Shown here: positions 1-6,802 of the stretch, piece after piece | Layout of the letters: each line of letters opens with the position of its first letter | How positions within the stretch are numbered: the first letter of the stretch is position 1 | Assembly (NCBI GenBank): GCA_017648225.1 | Contig: JAGCJE010000145.1 | Span: 1 to 7,373, forward strand | Direction of reading: 5' to 3' | DNA length: 7,373 nt | Source of the DNA: Kiritimatiellia bacterium | GTDB lineage: Bacteria; Verrucomicrobiota; Kiritimatiellia; RFP12; UBA1067 | Translations under genes and position numbers: made by a program | The notes under the pieces: model-generated | The model's input: the letters and a program-made list of their open reading frames with translations, nothing else | The model's database searches: none | What the model was told of the DNA's origin: nothing

Positions 1-3
1 CAT
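1..3 (-). CDS. Possible start codon of a further downstream gene
   Basis: The minus strand reads TGATG across positions 5-1: the stop of the GHKL gene shares its last A with an ATG at 3-1. Every other junction in this window is similarly tight, so a new gene probably starts here and runs out of the window. Only the start codon is visible and nothing can be said of the product. It could encode the missing C-terminal part of the GHKL protein. Confidence 0.35.
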
Positions 4-1166
4 CACTCAAGAGCGCTCTTAAGCGTTTTGCCGCCGCCACCGGCAAGCGCATTCTTAAGAAGTTTAAGTACGATCGCCCTCTCGTCGGCCGAAAGCGAAG
101 AGAAACTCTCGAACTTGGCCGAAAGCTCGACCGCGGCCTTGTCGAAATGTTCGCGCTCTTTGGAATCGTCGTCCTCATCGAAGGGATAACTCTCTTCGTG
201 GATCCAGTTTCCTATAAGCTCGGCGGCGCGATCCTCGCCGCGTGCGGCGAAATGGGCCTTCAGAAGCTTTTTGGCCTCGTCGAGATGATCACGAACCTCA
301 GCGTTAAGCTCGTCCATGACGAGCGCGTTTTCCGCCGCGAGCGCGGGGAAGCGCGGAGATACGAGATACGCCGTGAAGCTCGAACCCTGCGAGCGTACGG
401 AAGCGGGCATTTCGTGAAGCTGGAATCCGTCGGGACCTGCGAGCACGAGGCGGCCCGAGCCGACGAACTTACGCTTCCACTCAATAACCTCGAGCTTCGC
501 CTCAACACCGCTTTTAAGGGCGAACTTGTAATCCGTAACCTTCTTCTGGACGATTACGGGAGTTACGGGAAGGCCATTGAAATAAATTCTGACGTCTGGA
601 TAACTCTTGAGATAAAGCGCAAACTTCGACGCCAAAGACTGGACGGTCTCGCTCGCGTTGAGAAGGCTGTCGCAATTGACGCGAGCGTTGGAAATATAGA
701 CTTCGGTACCAGTGGCGGGACCTGCGCCGCTTACGGCGTCAAGAGAGAAGACACCGGGAGTCTCAAGCTCGCCTGCGATCTTGTAGGAAAGAAGCTCGCC
801 GCCGATCCTGACGGTCGTGCGCCATTCTACGTGCGAACCGAGGGCGAACGCCTTGAAGCGCCCGCGGCCGTGGCGGCCGTGAAGACGGCGCTTAAGAACT
901 TCGGTACCGTTGCCGAGTCTCTTCCAGCTTCCACCGAGCGAACCGAACGTCGAATCTGCTCTTAAAACGTCTATGCCCAAACCGTCGTCGGCGATACGAA
1001 GAGCCTCTACAGCGCCGAGAGCGTTCGTTATAAGGTCAATGCGAACCTCCTTGGCGTCGGCGTCGAGCGCGTTCCAGACGAGTTCCTCGATAGCCGAAAG
1101 CGGAGCCGCCTTCGAAAGCGACGCGATGTGATCGGCCTGAGCCTGTACGTATATCTGTTTACTCAT
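3..1166 (-). CDS. GHKL-fold (Hsp90/MutL/gyrase-like) ATP-binding protein of unknown role
   Basis: This 387-residue protein shows the Bergerat ATP site in order: N-box EELVWNALDADA (27-38) with Glu27/28, Asn32 and Asp35; G1 box DDGLGI (60-65); a Gly/Arg-rich lid GRHGRGRFKAFALGS (97-111); and the Gly-Thr of the last box in TGTEVYIS (152-159). Residues about 175-310 probably form an S5-like second domain, and the C-terminal part (about 310-387) is helical with an acidic patch EDDD (331-334). It is not MutL: the lid is not the MutL GFRGEAL type and the G1 box has Asp-Asp-Gly in place of Asp-Asn-Gly. The best fit is the HATPase_c_3-type ATP-binding proteins, whose roles are mostly unknown; MORC-like and some defence proteins share this layout. 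The start is firm: ATG overlaps the xseB stop, with GGAGA 9 bases before it. The stop TGA (5-3) overlaps a possible following ATG. As I recall, many relatives are longer, so this may be one half of a split protein. Confidence 0.85.
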   Translation of the reverse strand: MSKQIYVQAQADHIASLSKAAPLSAIEELVWNALDADAKEVRIDLITNALGAVEALRIADDGLGIDVLRADSTFGSLGGSWKRLGNGTEVLKRRLHGRHGRGRFKAFALGSHVEWRTTVRIGGELLSYKIAGELETPGVFSLDAVSGAGPATGTEVYISNARVNCDSLLNASETVQSLASKFALYLKSYPDVRIYFNGLPVTPVIVQKKVTDYKFALKSGVEAKLEVIEWKRKFVGSGRLVLAGPDGFQLHEMPASVRSQGSSFTAYLVSPRFPALAAENALVMDELNAEVRDHLDEAKKLLKAHFAARGEDRAAELIGNWIHEESYPFDEDDDSKEREHFDKAAVELSAKFESFSSLSADERAIVLKLLKNALAGGGGKTLKSALE

Positions 1167-1384
1167 AAATCAATATCTCCGTCTTCCTTCACTTTCACCT
1201 CCTCGGTACCGGAGGCTGTAACCTTCTCTATCCTGAGACGGATCGATTCAAGATCCTTCTGGCATGTTTCGACGAGTTTGCGCCCTTCCTCGAACGCGGT
1301 TATCATCTCGTCGAGATTCATCTCCCCGGACTCCATCTTTCTGACGAGCCCCTCAAGTTTTGCGAGATTATCTTCGAATTTCAT
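1163..1384 (-). CDS. xseB: Exodeoxyribonuclease VII small subunit
   Basis: This 73-residue acidic helical protein fits XseB: FEDNLAKLEGLVRKMESGE (3-21), then a second helix LDEMITAFEEGRKLVETCQK (24-43) with the typical F-E-x-G-x-x-L-x-x-C pattern, then a coiled-coil-like stretch to about residue 56 and a charged tail. E. coli XseB is about 80 residues. Several XseB copies bind one XseA catalytic subunit to form exonuclease VII, which degrades single-stranded DNA from both ends and is one of the redundant exonucleases of mismatch excision in E. coli. xseA is not in this window. The gene starts 6 bases after the mutS TAA with no visible Shine-Dalgarno sequence, so it may depend on ribosomes finishing mutS. 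Its TGA overlaps the ATG of the GHKL gene (ATGA, 1166-1163). The short length makes identification rest on pattern, but the pattern is distinctive. Confidence 0.9.
   Translation of the reverse strand: MKFEDNLAKLEGLVRKMESGEMNLDEMITAFEEGRKLVETCQKDLESIRLRIEKVTASGTEEVKVKEDGDIDL
1176..1180 (-). promoter_or_regulatory. Shine-Dalgarno of the GHKL ATPase gene
   Basis: GGAGA on the minus strand lies 9 bases before the ATG at 1166, within the last codons of xseB. It supports that ATG as the true start, alongside the ATGA overlap. Confidence 0.6.
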
Positions 1385-1390
1385 AATGTG

Positions 1391-3853
1391 TTATTGAAGT
1401 GTTGAGAAAAATGTCATCTGGCCCGGAAGTTCCGAAAGCTTCTTCCGCGGACGGCGAACGACCTTCTGGGTCGCGTTGACGTCGATTTCATTGGCCTCGA
1501 GATTTTTAAGAATCTGCGCGGCACGGTCGACGACTTCGCCGGGCAGCCCCGCCATGGCGCCGACATGAATACCGAAGCTCTTCTCGGCGACACCCGGAAC
1601 AATGCGCCTTAAAAAGACAACGCGTCCGCCTTCGTCCTTAACCTTAACGGTGTAATTTTTTACACCCGTCAGAACATCGGCGAGATCGGTAAGCTCGTGG
1701 TAGTGCGTCGCGAAAAGCGTCTTCGCTCTCGAGCCAGCCTTACCGTGAAGATATTCGGCTACAGACCAGGCGATGGAAATTCCGTCGAAAGTAGAAGTTC
1801 CGCGTCCGATCTCGTCGAGCACGACCAGAGAGCGGGTCGTTGCGTTATTAAGAATATTGGCCGTCTCCTGCATCTCTACAAGGAACGTGGAGCGTCCGCG
1901 CGCGAGATCGTCGCCCGCTCCGATACGCGTAAAGACACGGTCGAGAACGCCCATGCGCATCGAGCCTGCAGGAACGAATGAACCCATCTGGGCCATAATC
2001 GCGACTGTCGCGACCTGACGGATGTAAGTCGACTTACCCGCCATATTGGGCCCCGTTATGAGCATTATCTGATCCGTCGACGAATTGAGAAAAGCGTTGT
2101 TTGGAACGAACGGCTCGGCATCAGGAAGCTGCTCGATGATCGGATGGCGCGAATCCGTCATCTCGAGAACGTCGGAATCGTCGACGACGGGACGGACGTA
2201 CCCGGAAGCGAGCGCCCTGTCGGCGAAGGCGAGTATCGCGTCGAGTTCGCCGAGCGCGAGAGCACTCGTCTGAATCTCGACCGTATGCGACGCGATCTTC
2301 TCGAGAATCTCCCTGAAAAGCCTCTGCTCTATCGCGACGGCGCGATCTTCGGCGCCGAGAATCTTACGCTCGTACTCCTTTAATTCCGGCGTCGTATAGC
2401 GCTCGCCCGTCGTGAGCGTCTGGCGACGCTCGTAATCTTCGGGAGCCTGAGCGACTGAACCCTTTGGGATTTCGATTACGTAACCGAACGTCGAGACGTG
2501 TTTAACCTTGAGCTTGGCGATACCCGTTCGCGCCTGTTCGCGCGACTGGAATTCCGCGAGATAACGCTGAGTCTCGGTCGCGATCGACCTAAGTTCGTCA
2601 AGCTCAGTGTTGAATCCAGCGGCAATAAAGCCGCCGTCCGCAAGCATAACGGGAGGCTCTTCGGCAATCGCGCGGTCAATGAGTTCAACAATCTCGTCCT
2701 CAGCGTTAAGACGCGAGGCGACCGAAAAAAGCGAGCACGACGATTTTATGGCAGGAATCGGTTTCAAGGAAAGCGAAAGCGCTTTCAAGTCGCGGGGATT
2801 TGCGCGCATCGAATCGACCTTCTGGATAAGGCGCTCCAGATCGCGCACCCCGCCCAGAAGACGGCGCAAATCCGTTAAAAGCATCCGCTCTCTTACATAA
2901 AGGCCGACTGCGTCAAGACGCTGGTTCACGTCTGCGGCGCGTGCGAGCGGGCGCGAAATCCAATTACGCATCGTGCGCGCCCCCATCGGGGTTTTCGTCA
3001 CGTCGAGAACGCCGAGGAGCGTAGCCCCCTTCTGGACATCGCCGTAAGGCAGAAGCTGGAGATGACGAACAGTGGAATTGTCGAGAACGAGCGCGTCGCC
3101 CGAATCCATAATCCTCAAAGAGCGGACATGGGCGAGCGAATGCCGCAATGTCGAGCCGACGTAATATATAAGCGCACCTGCCGCGCTGACGGCGTCGCCC
3201 TTTCCGTCGAGACCGAATCCGTCCAAAGAGAGAACCTTGAAGTGGCGCGTCAGATTGTCGTACGCGGCCTCAGCCGAAAACGTCCAGCTCTGGATTCGGG
3301 TCGCGTTCGCGAAAAGTTCGCCGCGCGAAGAAAAATCCTCCTCCTCAGAAACGATAAGTTCGGCGGGACGGTAACGCTCCAGCGCCTCATCAAGTTTCTC
3401 GACAGACTTCAGCGTCTCGACGCCGAACTCGCCCGTCGAAAGATCGAGAATCGAAACCGCGAGCCCCGACACGGAGGCGATATAGTTGTTTACCGTCTCG
3501 TCGAGAAGCCCGTCTTCAGTAACGGTTCCGGGCGTGACGATGCGCGTGATTTCGCGGCGGACGAGCCCCTTCGCGGTCTTGGGATCTTCAACCTGATCAC
3601 ACAAGGCTGCGGTCTTTCCAGCACGTATAAGTTTGGCAAGATAAGAGTTTAACGCGTGATGCGGCACTCCGCACATCTGCTGGGCTCCGCGGCGGGTAAG
3701 CGTCGCGCCTAAAATCGGAGCCGCGATGACCGCGTCCTCACCGAACATTTCATAAAAGTCACCGAGACGGAACATTAAAATCGCGCCTTCAGGTATCTCG
3801 CGCTTCAACGAGAGATACTGTCTCATCATCGGTGTTAGCTGTTCAGAAGACAT
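1391..3853 (-). CDS. mutS: DNA mismatch recognition ATPase MutS
   Basis: This 820-residue MutS1 protein recognises mismatches and small loops in newly copied DNA and starts repair. The N-terminal mismatch-binding domain holds the wedge motif DFYEMF, with Phe33 and Glu35 in the role of E. coli Phe36 and Glu38. That motif separates MutS1 from MutS2 and other relatives. Connector, core and clamp domains follow (about 120-560). The ABC-type ATPase has Walker A GPNMAGKS (601-608), the signature-side segment STFLVEM (655-661), Walker B LVVLDE (676-681), GRGTSTFDG (683-691) and ATHYHEL (715-721). The C-terminal QMTFF (812-816) looks like a beta-clamp binding motif, matching the place of QMSLL in E. 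coli MutS. The protein ends four residues later and so lacks the E. coli tetramer-forming tail. The start is 5 bases after the yejE TAG with only a weak Shine-Dalgarno. All key catalytic residues are present, and no mutL lies in the window. Confidence 0.97.
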   Translation of the reverse strand: MSSEQLTPMMRQYLSLKREIPEGAILMFRLGDFYEMFGEDAVIAAPILGATLTRRGAQQMCGVPHHALNSYLAKLIRAGKTAALCDQVEDPKTAKGLVRREITRIVTPGTVTEDGLLDETVNNYIASVSGLAVSILDLSTGEFGVETLKSVEKLDEALERYRPAELIVSEEEDFSSRGELFANATRIQSWTFSAEAAYDNLTRHFKVLSLDGFGLDGKGDAVSAAGALIYYVGSTLRHSLAHVRSLRIMDSGDALVLDNSTVRHLQLLPYGDVQKGATLLGVLDVTKTPMGARTMRNWISRPLARAADVNQRLDAVGLYVRERMLLTDLRRLLGGVRDLERLIQKVDSMRANPRDLKALSLSLKPIPAIKSSCSLFSVASRLNAEDEIVELIDRAIAEEPPVMLADGGFIAAGFNTELDELRSIATETQRYLAEFQSREQARTGIAKLKVKHVSTFGYVIEIPKGSVAQAPEDYERRQTLTTGERYTTPELKEYERKILGAEDRAVAIEQRLFREILEKIASHTVEIQTSALALGELDAILAFADRALASGYVRPVVDDSDVLEMTDSRHPIIEQLPDAEPFVPNNAFLNSSTDQIMLITGPNMAGKSTYIRQVATVAIMAQMGSFVPAGSMRMGVLDRVFTRIGAGDDLARGRSTFLVEMQETANILNNATTRSLVVLDEIGRGTSTFDGISIAWSVAEYLHGKAGSRAKTLFATHYHELTDLADVLTGVKNYTVKVKDEGGRVVFLRRIVPGVAEKSFGIHVGAMAGLPGEVVDRAAQILKNLEANEIDVNATQKVVRRPRKKLSELPGQMTFFSTLQ

Positions 3854-3858
3854 AATTT

Positions 3859-4989
3859 CTACTCAAGTTTCGATTTCTGGCGCGGATCGAACGCGTCTCT
3901 CAGGCCTTCGCCGATAAGAACCGTCAGAAGCATGACTATAAAGAGCGCCGCCGCCGGGAAGAAGATAAGCCACCATGAAGACGGATCGGCCTGAGCCTGC
4001 CTCAGAAGTTCACCGCAACTGGGAGTCATCGGAGGAAGACCGAAGCCGAGGAAGTCTAGCGCCGCGAGAGAGCCGATCGCGCCCATCAGAAGGAACGGGA
4101 AGAGAGTAATGAGCGGCGTAAGCGCATTGGGGAGAACATGACCGAAAATGATACGTCTTGCGGAAAAGCCTTGGCATTTTGCCGCCTCTACGAACGTGCG
4201 CGACCTCAAACGGAAGAACTCCGCACGCATATAATACGAAACGGCGATCCAGTTGAAAATCGCGTAGCAGAGAAGAAGAATCCCGAAACTGCGGCCAAGT
4301 CTCTCGCCGATGAAAATCATAACGTAAAGAAACGGAATAGCGCTCCATATTTCGGTGAAACGCTGACAGACTATATCGACAAAACCGCCGAAATATCCTT
4401 CAATCGAGCCGACAATAAGACCTATAAGCATTCCGGAAAACGCAAGAACGAGACCGAAATTTAGGGCAATGCGCATACCGTGAATCACAAGAAGCATAAC
4501 ATCGCGACCTGAATTGTCAAGGCCGAAAGGATGCTTCGAACATGGAGCAAAAGGATAGCTTACATCCGCCGGAGGATATTCGACAACCGTCACCGAAGGC
4601 TCGGCTTTTGGTTCAAGGTAATAACGCGTATAATCTCCGCGATCTTTTTTAATTACGTTGTATTCGGAGGAAAACGCTTCAAGCGCCGCCTCGATCCCAG
4701 CCTTGTTGTTCAACGCGTTCAAAACGTCGGTAGGGCCTTCGAATCCGTATATCGCCGAATCGGCGCCGACGTTGAAGCGGGCCGTCCTGACGTCGTAGAG
4801 TTTCTCGATTACGGGTTTGCGGAACGCCTCGAGGGTTGACGGATCGACGGGTTTGATATCGTCGACGCCGACGAAGAAGCCGACAACCTGGCAGAAAACA
4901 TAAATGACGCCCAGCGCGATAAGAGAATACCAGGCTCTCTTTATGCGTTTAAAAGCGCGAAAACGTTTTTTAGTCAGCGGTGAAAACAT
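3859..4989 (-). CDS. yejE: ABC transporter permease, YejE type (peptide/nickel importer family)
   Basis: This 376-residue protein is the partner permease of YejB. It has a basic N-terminus, one membrane helix (about 20-40), a long periplasmic segment (about 42-150), then the permease domain. Diagnostic blocks are HPFGLDNSGRDV (153-164), GYFGGFVDIVCQRFTEIWS (198-216), the EAA coupling loop FVEAAKCQGFSARRIIFGH (266-284) with VLPNAL next, LDFLGFGLPP (311-320) and the closing IGEGLRDAFDPR (359-370). These match E. coli YejE almost block for block. The two permeases together form the membrane channel of an importer driven by a cytoplasmic ATPase. The protein is about 35 residues longer than E. coli YejE (341), and the excess is mainly in the first periplasmic segment, which resembles nothing I know. 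Its Shine-Dalgarno, GAGGA, lies in the last codons of yejB, 8 bases before the ATG. The next gene downstream is mutS, not the expected ATPase gene yejF. Confidence 0.9.
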   Translation of the reverse strand: MFSPLTKKRFRAFKRIKRAWYSLIALGVIYVFCQVVGFFVGVDDIKPVDPSTLEAFRKPVIEKLYDVRTARFNVGADSAIYGFEGPTDVLNALNNKAGIEAALEAFSSEYNVIKKDRGDYTRYYLEPKAEPSVTVVEYPPADVSYPFAPCSKHPFGLDNSGRDVMLLVIHGMRIALNFGLVLAFSGMLIGLIVGSIEGYFGGFVDIVCQRFTEIWSAIPFLYVMIFIGERLGRSFGILLLCYAIFNWIAVSYYMRAEFFRLRSRTFVEAAKCQGFSARRIIFGHVLPNALTPLITLFPFLLMGAIGSLAALDFLGFGLPPMTPSCGELLRQAQADPSSWWLIFFPAAALFIVMLLTVLIGEGLRDAFDPRQKSKLE

Positions 4990-4992
4990 GAA

Positions 4993-6048
4993 TCATTTCC
5001 TCGAGAAGTCGATCCGAGGATCGATTACCATATATAAGATATCGGAAATAAGATTGCCGATCAGCTGGAAACTCGCCGTCAACGACAGGAGAGCCAAAAA
5101 GACCGAATAATCGCGGCCATTGAGAGCATCCCACGAAAGACGTCCCATGCCCGGAATCTCGAAAATAGTCTCGATGATGATGGAACCTGCGAAAATAAGG
5201 CCGATCATCGGACCTAAGCCCGTCGCGATCGGAATAAGCGAATTGCGGAAAGCGTGTCCCCAGATGGCACGGCGGCGCGTGCCTCCCTTGGCGATGACCG
5301 TACGCACGTAATCGGCGGAAATCTGATCGAGAAGAGAGTTCTTCATAAGAAGAGTCAGCATCGCGAAAGAACCCGCGACATAGCAGCAGATCGGCAGGAA
5401 CATGTGCCACGCTCTATCGGAGAACCAAACCCAGAACGTAGGCTCAAACTCGAACTCACTCGAAACTCCCGCAAGAGGAAACACGTCCCAGAGCCCTTCC
5501 ACGGTTCCGCAGAAAAGCGCCTTAAGCGCCATACCGAGAGCAAAACTCGGAATCGCATAAGCGATAAAGACGACGATGCTTGAAAACGCGTCAAAAGTCT
5601 GTCTGTGCTTAAGAGCCTTTAATATGCCGAGAGGAATACAAATAAGGTAAGTAAGAATAAACGCCGTAAGACCGAACCACAGCGAAACCGGAATGCGACT
5701 TTTTATCAGCTGCCATGCCGTTTTATTAGGGTATTGATAAGAATGGAGATTCATCCCCATACGGTTGGTTACGAGCCAGTTGTAATACTGCGTAAAAAAC
5801 GGCTTATCGTATCCGTACTGCTTTTCAAGCTCCTTGCGGTATTCTTCGGTAACGTTCCCGCCGGCCATCTGGGTCGAAGCAACAACCTCGCCTCCACCGC
5901 CGCCGCCGACACCGCGCATCTTCGCGAGCGCCATTTCGACGGGACCTCCGGGGAGGACTCTGGTTAAAGAGAAGCATACTAGCGTAATACCGATGAACGT
6001 CGGGATTATAAGGAGCAGGCGTCGGGCGATATAGGCCAGTTTATCCAT
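4993..6048 (-). CDS. yejB: ABC transporter permease, YejB type (peptide/nickel importer family)
   Basis: This 351-residue inner-membrane protein is a binding-protein-dependent transport permease. The N-terminal RRLLLIIPTFIGITLV (residues 9-24) is the first membrane helix typical of DppB/OppB/YejB. After a periplasmic loop come about five more helices, near 123-145, 155-180, 217-236, 272-295 and 315-340. The cytoplasmic coupling (EAA-type) loop is DYVRTVIAKGGTRRRAIWGH (246-265), followed by AFRNSLIP. A YGYDKPFFTQYYNWL block (78-92) and the closing DPRIDFS match YejB more closely than OppB. In E. coli, YejABEF imports peptides such as microcin C. A Gly-rich run (46-53) lies in the first loop. 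I chose the ATG at 6048 over the in-frame GTG at 6054 because the Shine-Dalgarno GAGGG runs into that GTG but sits 5 bases before the ATG. The gene is followed after 3 bases by yejE. The substrate cannot be told from sequence. Confidence 0.88.
   Translation of the reverse strand: MDKLAYIARRLLLIIPTFIGITLVCFSLTRVLPGGPVEMALAKMRGVGGGGGGEVVASTQMAGGNVTEEYRKELEKQYGYDKPFFTQYYNWLVTNRMGMNLHSYQYPNKTAWQLIKSRIPVSLWFGLTAFILTYLICIPLGILKALKHRQTFDAFSSIVVFIAYAIPSFALGMALKALFCGTVEGLWDVFPLAGVSSEFEFEPTFWVWFSDRAWHMFLPICCYVAGSFAMLTLLMKNSLLDQISADYVRTVIAKGGTRRRAIWGHAFRNSLIPIATGLGPMIGLIFAGSIIIETIFEIPGMGRLSWDALNGRDYSVFLALLSLTASFQLIGNLISDILYMVIDPRIDFSRK
4998..5002 (-). promoter_or_regulatory. Shine-Dalgarno of yejE inside the end of yejB
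   Basis: GAGGA on the minus strand is 8 bases before the yejE ATG (4989) and overlaps the last sense codons of yejB. The 3-base gap between the genes plus this site supports stoichiometric translation of the two permeases. Confidence 0.6.
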
Positions 6049-6802
6049 TATCACCCTCTTTTACGGGATTTGCGTTTTTCGCCTTCTCCGCGGCCCAGAG
6101 AGCCTGTCTGGCGACCCCGAGCATCAATGCGGCGTCATCGCGCGAAAAAACGCCGCGCGAAAAAACCCTGTGAAAGCCCTGCATAAAATGATCGGTCTGT
6201 TCAGGCTTCATAAATCCGATTCCGCAAAGCATATTGGCCCAGTTCTTCATAAGCTGCATCTTCTGGGCCTGGACGGCTGGCGGCGCTTTCTCGTGGGGCG
6301 GCTCATAACGACCCGACGCCGTAAAAAGCTCGTAACATGTGATCAGGACCGCCTGAGAGAGATTGATAGACGTATACCCTTCATCAACAGGGATTCTCAC
6401 GAGATGGGTGCACTGGGCGACCTCTTCATTCAAAAGACCCTTGTCTTCGCGCCCGAAAACGATCGCGACCTTACCCTGGGACGCGAGCGCGAGAATATCG
6501 GCGGCGCAGTCGCGCGGCGCTTTTACATGCTGGCGGTAGAGACCTTCGCGGGCTGTGGTTCCGACGACCGCGATGCAGTCGGCGACGGCTTCTTCAAACG
6601 AGGCGAACTCCTCGCGCGAGTTCATGACATCGGTCGCATGAACGGCCATGCGCTCACCCTCGTCCCATGAATTCTGGAGATTAGGGGCTGCGAGACGTAG
6701 ATGCCTTATACCCATATTAGCCATCGCGCGGCACGCGGAGCCGACATTGCCCGTATAGAGTGTTCCGACGAGAACGACGTAAATATTGTCCAAAGGATTC
6801 AT
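6041..6802 (-). CDS. trmJ: tRNA (cytidine/uridine-2'-O-)-methyltransferase, TrmJ type (SPOUT/TrmH family)
   Basis: The 253-residue protein carries the three SPOUT signature blocks. Motif 1 is NVGSACRAMANMG (19-31) with the catalytic-type Arg25. Motif 2 is VFGREDKGL (115-123). Motif 3 is IPVDEGYTSINLSQAV (137-152), which forms the knotted S-adenosylmethionine site. The VGTTAR segment (80-85) and the C-terminal helical region containing IGF (195-197) also fit TrmJ, and the length is close to the roughly 246 residues of the E. coli protein. TrmJ methylates the 2'-hydroxyl of position 32 in the anticodon loop of several tRNAs, acting as a cytoplasmic dimer. A related group-1 TrmH-type enzyme with another target is possible. 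The gene starts with ATG overlapping the lipoprotein stop and ends 8 bases inside yejB. An in-frame 15-base near-repeat encodes VFSRG-VFSRD at residues 213-222. Placement next to gatB gives this end of the operon a translation theme. Confidence 0.9.
   Translation of the reverse strand: MNPLDNIYVVLVGTLYTGNVGSACRAMANMGIRHLRLAAPNLQNSWDEGERMAVHATDVMNSREEFASFEEAVADCIAVVGTTAREGLYRQHVKAPRDCAADILALASQGKVAIVFGREDKGLLNEEVAQCTHLVRIPVDEGYTSINLSQAVLITCYELFTASGRYEPPHEKAPPAVQAQKMQLMKNWANMLCGIGFMKPEQTDHFMQGFHRVFSRGVFSRDDAALMLGVARQALWAAEKAKNANPVKEGDNG
6053..6058 (-). promoter_or_regulatory. Ribosome binding site that decides the yejB start
   Basis: GAGGGT on the minus strand lies 4-5 bases before the ATG at 6048. 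Its last bases are part of the upstream in-frame GTG (6054-6052), so that GTG cannot use it. This favours the shorter protein beginning MDKLAYIARR. Confidence 0.6.

Noticed and set aside
9..20. Perfect 12-base palindrome AAGAGCGCTCTT near the left edge
   Set aside because: It has no loop and no following T-run, so it is not a terminator. It sits in coding sequence, and there is no second copy that I noticed to suggest an operator.
147..965. Long 272-residue open frame on the plus strand opposite the GHKL gene
   Set aside because: It lies wholly antisense to a gene with four clear ATP-site motifs. Its translation is rich in Arg and Glu with no recognisable domain, and it has no matching operon context. 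It is a shadow of the coding strand.
3..1166. Calling the GHKL gene mutL because it is in the mutS operon
   Set aside because: The lid motif and G1 box differ from MutL, and the C-terminal part shows no MutL dimerisation or endonuclease motif. Only the shared ATP-site fold agrees.
3062..3652. 196-residue open frame on the plus strand inside mutS
   Set aside because: It is antisense to the conserved N-terminal half of MutS, and its Arg-rich composition is typical of a shadow frame.
6048..6054. GTG at 6054 as the start of yejB
   Set aside because: The only good Shine-Dalgarno (GAGGG, 6058-6054) runs into this GTG. The ATG two codons later has proper spacing and gives the usual YejB N-terminus.
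6170..6670. 166-residue open frame on the plus strand inside trmJ
   Set aside because: It lies antisense to the SPOUT motifs of TrmJ and has no domain or ribosome site of its own that I can recognise.
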